From an uncultured Bryobacteraceae bacterium (GTDB lineage: Bacteria > Acidobacteriota > Terriglobia > Bryobacterales > Bryobacteraceae), in assembly GCA_937921835.1 (NCBI GenBank), contig CAKZVG010000419.1, positions 1 through 9,350 on the forward strand: a stretch of DNA of 9,350 nt, written 5' to 3'. The translations under genes were made by a program, and so were the position numbers. The notes under the pieces were generated by a model that saw nothing but the letters and a program-made list of their open reading frames with translations, did not search any database and was not told the origin of the DNA. Of the stretch, positions 1 to 7,618 are shown piece after piece (positions within the stretch are counted from its first letter, which is position 1; every line of letters begins with the position of its first letter).

Positions 1-1
1 C

Positions 2-217
2 TTCGTGCCGGAAGGCGGCGGCGGCTGGCGGGTTGTCGTGGACGACGAGGAAGGGCACCGCCGCGACACCACCGTTCAGGTTCCGGAGCCGTTTGAGAGC
101 GGCGCGCCCGCGCCGCCGGCCGCTCCCTCGCGCCTCGAACGCGCGCTGCTCGGCCTGGCGCTGCTGTTTGGCGCGACGGGGTTTCTCTATGGCTTCAAAG
201 CCCGGAGGAGCCGCTGA
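2..217 (+). CDS. C-terminal end of a NikL-like accessory subunit of a nickel/cobalt ECF transporter (5' end outside window)
   Basis: Only the last 71 residues are present; the frame is open from base 2 and ends in TGA at 215-217. The visible part starts with a beta-rich stretch, GWRVVVDDEEGHRRDTTVQV. It is followed by a Pro/Ala-rich linker, one hydrophobic helix (ALLGLALLFGATGFLYGF) and a short basic tail, KARRSR. That order fits an extracytoplasmic domain on a flexible linker with a C-terminal membrane anchor and a cytoplasmic basic end. The 'GeWrvvvDD..GHr' pattern is what I recall of NikL/DUF4198-type proteins that accompany NikM/CbiM. The neighbouring ECF-type ATPase supports this, although it lies on the opposite strand. 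Other membrane-anchored beta-domain proteins cannot be excluded because the N-terminus is missing. The last 23 bp overlap the 3' end of the convergent ATPase gene. Confidence 0.55.
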   Translation, partial: FVPEGGGGWRVVVDDEEGHRRDTTVQVPEPFESGAPAPPAAPSRLERALLGLALLFGATGFLYGFKARRSR

Positions 218-977
218 GAACGCGCCGCCAGACGTCCCCGAAGACGTGGAAGTCGATGCCGCAGCGTGCCAGCAGGGCCCGGTCCCGCGCGATCTCCAGC
301 GCCGGACCGGCGGCCTCCACGCGCCCCCGGTGGAGCACCGCCAGCCGGTCGACGGAGGCCAGCGCCGGCAGGATCTCCTGCGAAATCAGGATGACCGTGG
401 CGTCCAGGCCGCGGATGAGCGCCACCAGTTGTTCCACCATGCCCGGGTCGAGGTTGGCGAAGGGTTCGTCGAAGGCGATCACGCGCGGCCGCATGGCCAG
501 CACGGTCGCCAGCGCCGCGCGCCGCTTTTCGCCGAAGGAAAGCCCGTGCACGGGCCGCTGCTCGTAACCTTCCAGACGCATCTGGCTCAAAGCCAGCCGG
601 ACCCGTTGCCCGGTCTCAAGCGCACTGCAACCCATGTTGCGCGGCCCAAACGCCACGTCCTCGCCCACCGTGGGCGTGAAAAGCTGGTCGTCCGGATTCT
701 GGAACACGATCCCGACCCGGCTGCGGATGCGCCTCAGGTTGTCCTTGCGCACCGCCTCGCCGCCGATCCGCACCACGCCCGCCTCGGGCAGCAGGATGCC
801 GTTCAGATGCAGCAGGAAGGTGGACTTGCCCGCCCCGGAAGGGCCGATGATGCCCAGGCGTTCCCCCGGAGCGACGCGGAGCGACAGGCCGTCCAGGGCG
901 GTGCGCCCGTCCGGGTAGCGGAACACCAGCCCTTCGGCCTCGACGCCGCAGGGCGGGGAATCGGACCGCGCGCTCAC
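195..977 (-). CDS. cbiO: Energy-coupling factor (CbiO/NikO-type) ABC transporter ATPase
   Basis: This is a 260-residue cytoplasmic ATPase of the type that powers ECF importers, here probably for cobalt or nickel. Visible motifs in order: Walker A GPSGAGKST (45-53), Q-loop QNPDDQLF with Q93, the signature LSFGEKRR (146-153), Walker B VIAFDEP with D170 and catalytic E171, and the D-loop NLD (175-177). QNPDDQLF and LSFGEK are typical of the CbiO group. The H-loop is unusual: the position that normally reads T-H-D is S199-Q200-E201, so the switch histidine is a glutamine (codon at 378-380). The GTG at 977 is chosen as start because it shares GTGA with the stop codon of the upstream oxidoreductase gene (4-bp overlap, translational coupling) and gives normal family length; the frame is open further upstream but that part is a shadow of the oxidoreductase gene. 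No S- or T-component gene lies on this strand in the window. The metal specificity is inferred from the NikL-like neighbour. Confidence 0.88.
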   Translation of the reverse strand: MSARSDSPPCGVEAEGLVFRYPDGRTALDGLSLRVAPGERLGIIGPSGAGKSTFLLHLNGILLPEAGVVRIGGEAVRKDNLRRIRSRVGIVFQNPDDQLFTPTVGEDVAFGPRNMGCSALETGQRVRLALSQMRLEGYEQRPVHGLSFGEKRRAALATVLAMRPRVIAFDEPFANLDPGMVEQLVALIRGLDATVILISQEILPALASVDRLAVLHRGRVEAAGPALEIARDRALLARCGIDFHVFGDVWRRVLSGSSGL

Positions 978-2344
978 ACCCGCTTGGGGCGGCCGCCCTC
1001 GCGGTTCTTTCCGTCCCCTTCGTAGGCCGGCCGCGGCGGCGCCTTGGTGATCTCCTTCTCCGTGCCCGGGTCGAAGAACTTCACTTTCCCCTCGCGGTAG
1101 GAGTCCACCCCCAGCTTGATGGCGGTCATGATCTGGTAGCCGAACGTGCCGTTCAGCCTCGGCTCCTTGCGCGACCGCATGCACTCGAAGAAATTATCCG
1201 TGTGCGCGCGACCGAGGTCGGTCTTGGGCGTCTCGTACACCTTGGCGCCCGGCGGCGGGCCGCCCGCTTTGGCCGGCGTGAACACCGGTTCCGGAACAAC
1301 CAGCACCCTTCCCGGTTCAAACACAATGGTCCCTTTGTGTCCGTAGATCACCTCGGGAAAATAGCGGCCCGGGGCGGCGTTGGCCATCGACGAAGAGAGG
1401 TTCACGTAGAAATCCGGGTACTCGATGACAGTGGCGTAGGTGTCGGGCACCTCGCGGTCCTTCTGCACATAGATGCCGCCCGAACCGGTGACGCGCGCCG
1501 GAAAGCGCGGGCCGAGCGCGTACAGCAGCGGACCCAGTTTATGGTAGAAGAGGTCGGTGGCGATGCCTCCCGAGTAATCCCAGTACTTGCGCCAGCGGAA
1601 GTAGCGCTCGGCGCTGAACGGGCGTTTCGGAGCCGGCCCCAGCCAGCGTTTCCAGTCGATGGTCTCGGGCGTGCCTTCCTCGTCGATGTAGTAATTCCAC
1701 TCGCCGGTCTTCGAGTTCCGGCTGTAGGTGCCCTGCGCCCACAACAGTTCGCCGATCTCGCCGCTCTGGATGAGCTCGGCCGCCCGGTGGTGGCGCGGGT
1801 CGGACAGATGCTGGCTGCCGATTTGCAGCACGCGCTGGTGCTTCCTGGCCGCCGCGGCGGTCTGGCGCGCCTCCGGAATGGTGAGCGTCATCGGCTTCTG
1901 AAGGTAGACATCCTTGCCTGCCGCCATGGCATCGATGGCCATCTGGGCGTGCCAGTGGTCGGGGGTGGCGATCACCACGCAGTCGATGTCGTTGCGCGCC
2001 AGCAGTTCGCGGTAGTCGTGGATCACGTCTTTCGAATCCAGCCTGGCGAGGGACTGGGCGCGGTCCTTGTAGCGCTGGTAGACGTCGCAGACCGCGGCCA
2101 CGCGGATGTCTCCGGTCTGCTCGCTCTGGGCGAGGAACGCGCGCAGGTGGCCGGTGCCCATGCCGCCCACGCCGATCATGCCGATGGCGATGCGGTCCGA
2201 CGCGCCTAGCACCCGGGACGCCGAACGCGCCGGGACGCCCGGAGTCACCCCCTTCGATGCCCGCGCGGCGCCGAGCGCGGCGGCCGCGGCCGCGCCTCCC
2301 GCCAGAAACCGCCGCCGGCTGTGCGGGGAACGATGCTCTGCCAT
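974..2344 (-). CDS. Tat-exported Gfo/Idh/MocA family NAD(P)-dependent oxidoreductase
   Basis: This is a 456-residue sugar-type dehydrogenase. The N-terminus has a twin-arginine signal, SRRRFLAGG (9-17), followed by an alanine-rich hydrophobic stretch to about residue 29, so the protein is probably folded with its cofactor and then exported. The Rossmann fold begins at about residue 52, with GVGGMG at 58-63 and the strand VAAVCD ending in D87. The family block ATPDHWHAQMAIDAMAAGKD spans 126-145 and is followed by LQKPMT (148-153), whose K150 corresponds to the conserved lysine of the 'EKP' motif. The C-terminal half is the alpha/beta substrate-binding domain. The ATG at 2344 is preferred over an in-frame GTG at 2353 because the AAGGAG at 2358-2353 sits 8 nt before the ATG and would overlap the GTG. 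The stop overlaps the start of the ECF ATPase gene by 4 bp. The substrate cannot be told. Such exported paralogues are abundant in Acidobacteriota and Planctomycetota. Confidence 0.92.
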   Translation of the reverse strand: MAEHRSPHSRRRFLAGGAAAAAALGAARASKGVTPGVPARSASRVLGASDRIAIGMIGVGGMGTGHLRAFLAQSEQTGDIRVAAVCDVYQRYKDRAQSLARLDSKDVIHDYRELLARNDIDCVVIATPDHWHAQMAIDAMAAGKDVYLQKPMTLTIPEARQTAAAARKHQRVLQIGSQHLSDPRHHRAAELIQSGEIGELLWAQGTYSRNSKTGEWNYYIDEEGTPETIDWKRWLGPAPKRPFSAERYFRWRKYWDYSGGIATDLFYHKLGPLLYALGPRFPARVTGSGGIYVQKDREVPDTYATVIEYPDFYVNLSSSMANAAPGRYFPEVIYGHKGTIVFEPGRVLVVPEPVFTPAKAGGPPPGAKVYETPKTDLGRAHTDNFFECMRSRKEPRLNGTFGYQIMTAIKLGVDSYREGKVKFFDPGTEKEITKAPPRPAYEGDGKNREGGRPKRV

Positions 2345-2346
2345 GC

Positions 2347-2376
2347 TTGACACTCCTTGGGAAACGGGAAAAGAAT
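2347..2376 (+). promoter_or_regulatory. Putative promoter of the TPR gene
   Basis: A perfect -35 hexamer TTGACA (2347-2352) is followed after 18 bp by AAGAAT (2371-2376), which matches 4 of 6 positions of TATAAT. The expected transcription start (about 2383-2384) falls 2-3 nt before the GTG chosen as the TPR start. The transcript would then be almost leaderless, consistent with the absence of a good Shine-Dalgarno sequence. The box lies in the 41-bp divergent spacer, where it overlaps the ribosome binding site of the oxidoreductase gene on the other strand; its first bases lie right next to that gene's start codon. Confidence 0.4.
2353..2358 (-). promoter_or_regulatory. Ribosome binding site that decides the oxidoreductase start
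   Basis: AAGGAG on the minus strand lies 8 nt upstream of the ATG at 2344. It shares its last base with the alternative GTG at 2353, so it can serve only the ATG. The first three residues of the longer reading are therefore dropped. Confidence 0.75.
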
Positions 2377-2385
2377 CCTCTTAGA

Positions 2386-3360
2386 GTGTATTCGATCTGG
2401 TGGTTGTGTTGTCTCGCCTTGGCGCTTGCGCCCGGCGGCGCCGCCGCGGCGGAGAAAGAACGCAAGTTCGAACTGCGCGTGCAGGTACTGCCGGCGGGCC
2501 TGGCGTCGGTTTCCGTGCATGGCTCGACGGCGCCTTTCTCTTTCTCGGGGCGCACCGATTTCTCGGGCCGCATCCGCGTGCGCGGCCTGCTGGCCGGGCC
2601 CTACACCGTCTCGGCGGTGGCGCGCGACGGCGCCGAAGCCCGGCGCACCGTGCAGGTCAGCCCCAGTCTCGCCGACTCCCGCGGCCGGATCGAAGTGACC
2701 CTCGAAACGTCGCATCCCGAGACGGGTCTGAGCGAAGCGCTCCGGCGGCGCGCCCTGGTGCCGGCGCGCGAACTCAGCATCCCGGACCGCGCCCGGCGCG
2801 AGTACGAAGAAGCGCAGCGGCGCCTGGGGGCGCGCGATGTTCCCGGCGCCGTCAAGCGGCTGAAGCGGGCGGTGGAAATCGCGCCGCGCTTCGTCGCCGC
2901 CTGGAACAATCTGGGCACGATCGCCTATCAGTCGCGCCAGTTCGAGCAGGCGGCCGGGTACTTCAGCGAGGCCTTGAAGCATGATCCCGAGGCCTACGAA
3001 CCGCTGGTGAACCTGGGCGGGACGATGCTCTCGCTCGGCCGCCACCAGGACGCGCTGGCGCTGAACCGCAAGGCGGTGGAGATGCGCCCCGGCGACGCGC
3101 TCGCCAACGTTCAGTTGGGCATGAATTACCTGCGGCTGGGCGATCTCGGTCCCGCCGAAAGGTTCCTGCGGGAGGCCAAGCAACTCGATCCCGCGCACTT
3201 CTCCAATCCCCAACTCCTGCTGGCCGAAGTCCACGCCCGGCGCGGCGACGGCGCCGCGGCCGCCGCGGAGCTCGAGGAGTTCCTGCGCCTCCATCCGGAC
3301 TGGCCGGAGAAGGAACGCCTCCGCCGGGCGGTGCAGGAATTGCGCGCCGCGCCGCCGTAG
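2386..3360 (+). CDS. Exported TPR-repeat protein with carboxypeptidase-regulatory-like N-terminal domain
   Basis: This 324-residue protein (from GTG at 2386) is probably a periplasmic scaffold. Residues 1-22 form a signal peptide with hydrophobic core IWWLCCLALALA and likely cleavage after AAA before E23. Residues about 27-105 look like a small beta-sandwich of the carboxypeptidase-regulatory/SpaA-like kind (FSGRIRVRGLLAGPYTVSAV). About five tetratricopeptide repeats follow: 138-170, 171-202 (AAWNNLGTIAYQSRQFEQAA), 203-237, 238-270 and a degenerate one from 271. No catalytic motif is visible; TPR solenoids bind partner proteins. The start is uncertain: no ATG fits, the n-region from this GTG lacks a basic residue, and an in-frame TTG at 2347 would add KREK and R upstream. 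I prefer 2386 because of the promoter placement. The gene is divergent from the oxidoreductase gene and converges on the glycoside hydrolase gene with 16 bp between the stops. No specific partner can be named. Confidence 0.85.
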   Translation: MYSIWWLCCLALALAPGGAAAAEKERKFELRVQVLPAGLASVSVHGSTAPFSFSGRTDFSGRIRVRGLLAGPYTVSAVARDGAEARRTVQVSPSLADSRGRIEVTLETSHPETGLSEALRRRALVPARELSIPDRARREYEEAQRRLGARDVPGAVKRLKRAVEIAPRFVAAWNNLGTIAYQSRQFEQAAGYFSEALKHDPEAYEPLVNLGGTMLSLGRHQDALALNRKAVEMRPGDALANVQLGMNYLRLGDLGPAERFLREAKQLDPAHFSNPQLLLAEVHARRGDGAAAAAELEEFLRLHPDWPEKERLRRAVQELRAAPP

Positions 3361-3376
3361 CGCCGCGCGCGCGGAC

Positions 3377-4855
3377 TCACTCGGCGGGCCGCAGCCGCAC
3401 GGCGAGAAACGGTTTTCCCGGCAGCGCGATTTCGGTCGCTCCCCGGAACGTCTCCGGGAGCGTGTTGACGGTCATCTCCCAGGCGTCGATCACGTCCACG
3501 CGGTAGGGCTTCTTCTCGGGCAGGCCGGGGACTCGAACCCGCGCTGGCTGGCGGGCGCCGTAGTAAATCCAGTGGCGCTGTCCCTGAATCCCGGTGGCAT
3601 GGCTCCGCCAAGCCCAGGTCCCCGGCGCCGGATTGATGCCCTCGCCCGCTTCCTCGACCAGCTTGCGCAGGAACGCGATCCGTTTGTAGCTCTCCCCGTG
3701 CAGGACGCCGCCCTTGGCCCACCACAGCACGTCGCCCGGGTGCAGGTAGGTCTCGCCATGCCCCACGTAGCCCCCTTCGATGACCCCGAACCAGACCCGG
3801 TCCACCAGTTCCTGCGCGGTCAGGTTGCCCCAGTCGTTGGGGATGTTGCCCTCGTACTGGCACTCGTCGTTCACCACCGGCTTTCCCCACTTCTCGCGCC
3901 ACGCTGCGGTCTGGCGCGTGTCCGGGTGCTGAATGGAGACGTGCGTTACCCACGGCCGCGAGTGGTCGTAGAGTTCGCGGCCGTTGTGGATGGAGCGCAG
4001 CCGGCCGTAGGGATCGTGGCGTTCCAGGAACTGGAAATAGCGGTCCCAGATCTGAGCGGGCTTGCGCATGAGGTCGAACTCGTTGGCGGCCGACCACCAG
4101 ACGTTGCGGTAGGCCGCCAGCCGCGCCACGATGTAGCCGAGATAGCGGAAGTCCGAGGCCTCGTCCATGCTGGCGTAGCCCCAGCGGTCGTAAGGATGAA
4201 ACAGGATGATGTCGGCTTCGATGCCCAGCTCCATCAGTTGCGCCAGCCGCTTCTCGAAGTGCCGGAAGAACTCCGGGTTGAAGCGCTCGAAGTCCGGTTT
4301 GCCCTGCGCGTCCCGGACGTAGGGATGATAGAGCGGCTCGTTCCGGTTGAAGGTGTAGTGTTTCGGGAACACCGTCATGCGCATTTTGTTGAAGCCCGCT
4401 GTGCGCAGCGTGCGCAGCGTCTGTTCCTCGACTTCGTCTCCCTGGTGAACCCAGGCGTAACAGGTGGTGCCGAACGGGAAGTAGGGCTTGCCGTCGGCGA
4501 AGGCGAAGTGGAACTTGTCCCGGACCCGCACCGGGCCGTGATTGCCTGGCGCCGGGGCGGATACCGTGAATTCGCCCGTCTTGCCATCCAATTCGGCGCG
4601 ATTGCTCTGGCTGCGCCAGCTCCAACGCCCGGCTTCGTCCGGCATGAAGCGGATGCGGTAATCCCGGCCGCCGTCGTAGAAGCCCTGCACTTCGACCGTT
4701 CTTGCTCCGCGGCTGAAACGCGCCGAGAGCTGCGTCTCGACGAAAGGATTGCCGGCCTCCGGGCCGGAGAGCACGATTTCGTGGACGCCCCATTGCTCAA
4801 CCGGCGCGGAAACAGCAAGCGAGGCGGCAAGCATGCCCAAAATGAAGGGTCGCAT
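3377..4855 (-). CDS. Secreted glycoside hydrolase-like protein, DUF5060-DUF4038 architecture
   Basis: This 492-residue protein is probably a polysaccharide-active enzyme outside the cytoplasm. The signal peptide is residues 1-17 (MRPFILGMLAASLAVSA). Residues about 18-105 form an N-terminal beta-sandwich typical of DUF5060 (VEQWGVHEIVLSG; EAGRWSWRSQSNRAELDGKT). A (beta/alpha)8-type domain of the DUF4038 kind follows from about 115 (FAFADGKPYFPFGTTCYAW), with LFHPYDRWG at 218-226. Two acidic residues sit where clan-A-like hydrolases place their catalytic pair: E259 in WWSAANEF (acid/base) and E331 in PVVNDECQYEGN (nucleophile); these assignments are inferred from motif context. A C-terminal beta domain (about 425-492) resembles DUF5605. 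DUF4038 occurs in the apiosidase family GH140, but the substrate here cannot be inferred. The ATG at 4855 is chosen because it begins the signal peptide and is preceded by GAGAGG, although the spacing is short (2 nt). The frame extends upstream to 5008 without meaningful sequence. Confidence 0.85.
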   Translation of the reverse strand: MRPFILGMLAASLAVSAPVEQWGVHEIVLSGPEAGNPFVETQLSARFSRGARTVEVQGFYDGGRDYRIRFMPDEAGRWSWRSQSNRAELDGKTGEFTVSAPAPGNHGPVRVRDKFHFAFADGKPYFPFGTTCYAWVHQGDEVEEQTLRTLRTAGFNKMRMTVFPKHYTFNRNEPLYHPYVRDAQGKPDFERFNPEFFRHFEKRLAQLMELGIEADIILFHPYDRWGYASMDEASDFRYLGYIVARLAAYRNVWWSAANEFDLMRKPAQIWDRYFQFLERHDPYGRLRSIHNGRELYDHSRPWVTHVSIQHPDTRQTAAWREKWGKPVVNDECQYEGNIPNDWGNLTAQELVDRVWFGVIEGGYVGHGETYLHPGDVLWWAKGGVLHGESYKRIAFLRKLVEEAGEGINPAPGTWAWRSHATGIQGQRHWIYYGARQPARVRVPGLPEKKPYRVDVIDAWEMTVNTLPETFRGATEIALPGKPFLAVRLRPAE

Positions 4856-4864
4856 ATCCTCTCG

Positions 4865-4870
4865 ATTGTA
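4865..4870 (-). promoter_or_regulatory. Possible -10 box of the glycoside hydrolase gene
   Basis: TACAAT on the minus strand (5 of 6 matches to TATAAT) ends 9 nt before the ATG at 4855. No convincing -35 lies 16-18 bp upstream (GGCCCG). If the box is used, the leader is only a few nucleotides long and the GAGAGG before the start would not be fully transcribed. It may equally be chance in a locally AT-rich patch. Confidence 0.3.
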
Positions 4871-4912
4871 TATCTCCCGTTGATTCGCGGGCCCGGCCGT
4901 TACCCGGTCCCG

Positions 4913-4941
4913 TTCACATCTGTAAGAGCCGGCGGTAATAT
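4913..4941 (+). promoter_or_regulatory. Putative sigma-70-type promoter of the bactofilin gene
   Basis: TTCACA (4913-4918, 5 of 6 matches to TTGACA) is followed by a 17-bp spacer and TAATAT (4936-4941, 4 of 6 matches to TATAAT). The predicted start near 4948 would give a leader of about 145 nt before the bactofilin ATG. That leader includes both TGGCAA...TAACT core modules of the duplication described separately. Both boxes stand out in otherwise GC-rich DNA. Confidence 0.45.
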
Positions 4942-5059
4942 CTTCCCTCCATCCCTGGCAAAGATTCCCGGTTCCTCGTAACTTCGGTCGCGCCGGCGTT
5001 CGAAACACGGCCCCCGGAAGGTTGGCAACCGCGGTGCTCCGTTGTAACTCCGGCGGCGC
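4928..5059 (+). repeat. Imperfect tandem duplication (~66-bp unit) in the bactofilin leader; candidate structured RNA
   Basis: Two units share the same landmarks in the same order. The first is GCCGGCG (4928) with TGGCAA (4956-4961) and, 17 nt later, TAACTTCGG (4979-4987), then TCGCGC. The second is GCCGGCG (4992) with TGGCAA (5023-5028) and, 16 nt later, TAACTCCGG (5045-5053), then CGGCGC. The offsets between copies are 64, 67 and 66 bp. Within the second unit, GGTT-GGC-AACC can form a small hairpin (5020-5030), and GCGCCG (4990-4995) can pair with CGGCGC (5054-5059) to close it. The whole lies between the predicted transcription start and the ribosome binding site AAGGAGG (5079-5085). The pairing and any regulatory role are inference; I do not recognise a known riboswitch class with confidence. 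Confidence 0.45.
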
Positions 5060-5093
5060 AGCTTAGCGAATCCGTCACAAGGAGGACCAACGG

Positions 5094-5618
5094 ATGTGGA
5101 ACAAACGCGGAGAAGAACCGGAACCCGCTCGGGGGCCGGAGGAGCTTGCCCCCTTGCCGCGCGAACCGCGCCCCGCGCCGCCCGCGGCGCTGGGAGTGGC
5201 CATGATCGGAAAACAGATGCGAATCCGCGGCGAAATTCACTCCGGGGAAGACCTGCTGGTGGACGGTCACGTGGAGGGCAGCCTCGATCTCCCCGGTCAC
5301 CGCTTGACGGTCGGCCCGGGCGGCGAAGTCCAGGCCGACATCCGCGCGCGCGAGGTTGTCATCCAGGGCAATGTGAAAGGCAACGTCGAAGCGCGCGAGA
5401 AGGTCACCATCCGTAAGGACGCGCGGCTGAATGGAGATCTGCGCATGGCGGGCATTCAAATCGAGGACGGGGCGTATTTCAAGGGTTCGATCGACATCAT
5501 TCGTCCGGATTCGGGCGCTTCCGCGACCGGGGAAGCCCCGTCCGGCGCTCCGTCCGCCCGGCCGGCGCCGCGCACCGGAGCCCCGGCCGCGCCGCCGCCG
5601 CCGGGCGCGCGGAAATAG
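5094..5618 (+). CDS. Bactofilin (DUF583 polymer-forming cytoskeletal protein)
   Basis: This 174-residue protein is a member of the family that self-assembles without nucleotide into filaments and scaffolds cell-shape or envelope proteins at the inner membrane. Residues 1-34 are a charged, proline-rich tail. The bactofilin core at about 38-137 is a right-handed beta-helix, visible as short repeated strands with regular glycines: MRIRGEIHSGEDLLVDGHVE (42-61), then GSLDLP, LTVGPGGEVQADI, VVIQGNVKGNVEA, VTIRKDARLNGDL and IQIEDGAYFKGSI. Residues 138-174 are a low-complexity Ala/Pro/Gly tail. Disordered ends around a core of about 100 residues are normal for the family. The ATG at 5094 has a strong AAGGAGG 8 nt upstream. 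The gene stands alone: a 238-bp spacer lies before it and a hairpin 68 nt after its stop. No peptidase or morphogenesis gene is adjacent, so its partner is unknown. Confidence 0.93.
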   Translation: MWNKRGEEPEPARGPEELAPLPREPRPAPPAALGVAMIGKQMRIRGEIHSGEDLLVDGHVEGSLDLPGHRLTVGPGGEVQADIRAREVVIQGNVKGNVEAREKVTIRKDARLNGDLRMAGIQIEDGAYFKGSIDIIRPDSGASATGEAPSGAPSARPAPRTGAPAAPPPPGARK

Positions 5619-5685
5619 GGGAGAGGAGATGAGGACGGCGGGAGCGCGTGACCGTTTGCCTGGGCGAGGAGGACAGCGAAACTCT

Positions 5686-5718
5686 GGGGAGACTCCGGAT
5701 GAACGGCGGAGTCTCCCC
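5686..5718. terminator. Perfect 12-bp inverted repeat, probable transcript-end hairpin of the bactofilin gene
   Basis: GGGGAGACTCCG (5686-5697) pairs perfectly with CGGAGTCTCCCC (5707-5718) across a 9-nt loop, GATGAACGG. It begins 68 nt after the bactofilin stop. There is no T-run on the + strand after it (TCCCGCGCTC follows), so it is not a textbook rho-independent terminator. It could stabilise a 3' end, act with Rho, or be an isolated copy of a dispersed palindromic repeat. Confidence 0.5.
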
Positions 5719-5844
5719 TCCCGCGCTCCCGTTGCTCCCGTGCGGTATCGCTGTGGGCCGTATCAGCGACGCGCGGGATTTGGGGTCACCGGCAAGATGA
5801 GCACCCAAGGCCATGGTAAATCCGAACCCTGTCGGACGCCAGCG

Positions 5845-5885
5845 AAAAAGATACCTATAAGGTCTTATCCGATCTGAGTTATAGG
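5845..5885 (-). terminator. Probable rho-independent terminator of the ankyrin/M49 operon
   Basis: Read on the minus strand, CCTATAA (5885-5879) and TTATAGG (5860-5854) form a 7-bp stem around an 18-nt loop, followed by TATCTTTTT (5853-5845). It starts 16 bp after the stop of the metallopeptidase gene, the expected place for a terminator. The stem is short and AT-rich with a large loop, so it is weaker than a typical one. An overlapping alternative pairing (ATAAG with CTTAT inside the loop) is also possible. The rest of the 5619-5901 spacer shows no gene. Confidence 0.45.
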
Positions 5886-5901
5886 GCGCGGGCTGGATGA
5901 C

Positions 5902-7587
<1,686 letters not shown>

Positions 7588-7618
7588 TGCGGCTGCCTCC
7601 TCCCTTTGCGGCTGGCGG

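Noticed and set aside
33..1025. Long + strand open frames opposite the ATPase and oxidoreductase genes, and similar ones elsewhere.
   Set aside because: They are antisense shadows produced by high GC in third codon positions; their translations are Arg/Pro/Ala-rich with no motifs, while the opposite frames carry complete family motifs.
1894..1905. LQKP in the oxidoreductase where many relatives have EKP, considered as a lost key residue.
   Set aside because: The lysine (K150) is present, and Q before KP is, as far as I recall, usual in the exported 'QKPLTLT' subgroup of this family, so it is not an anomaly.
5000..5053. SAM-I (S-box) riboswitch upstream of the bactofilin gene, from GGCCC...GGCAACC...TAACTCC.
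   Set aside because: The 5' kink-turn strand and a matching P1/P2 arrangement are not visible, and a bactofilin gene is not an expected target; kept only as a loose resemblance.
5431..5877. A + strand open frame running out of the bactofilin gene into the following spacer.
   Set aside because: It overlaps the bactofilin core in another frame, its translation is arginine-rich without any domain pattern, and the inverted repeats in the spacer explain the sequence better.
5741..5885. Cyclic-di-GMP or TPP riboswitch in the 5619-5901 spacer (GGCAAGATGAGC, GGACGCCAGCG fragments).
   Set aside because: The conserved cores of those classes are not present, and the spacer lies between convergent genes, so no gene lies downstream on either strand for a leader to control.
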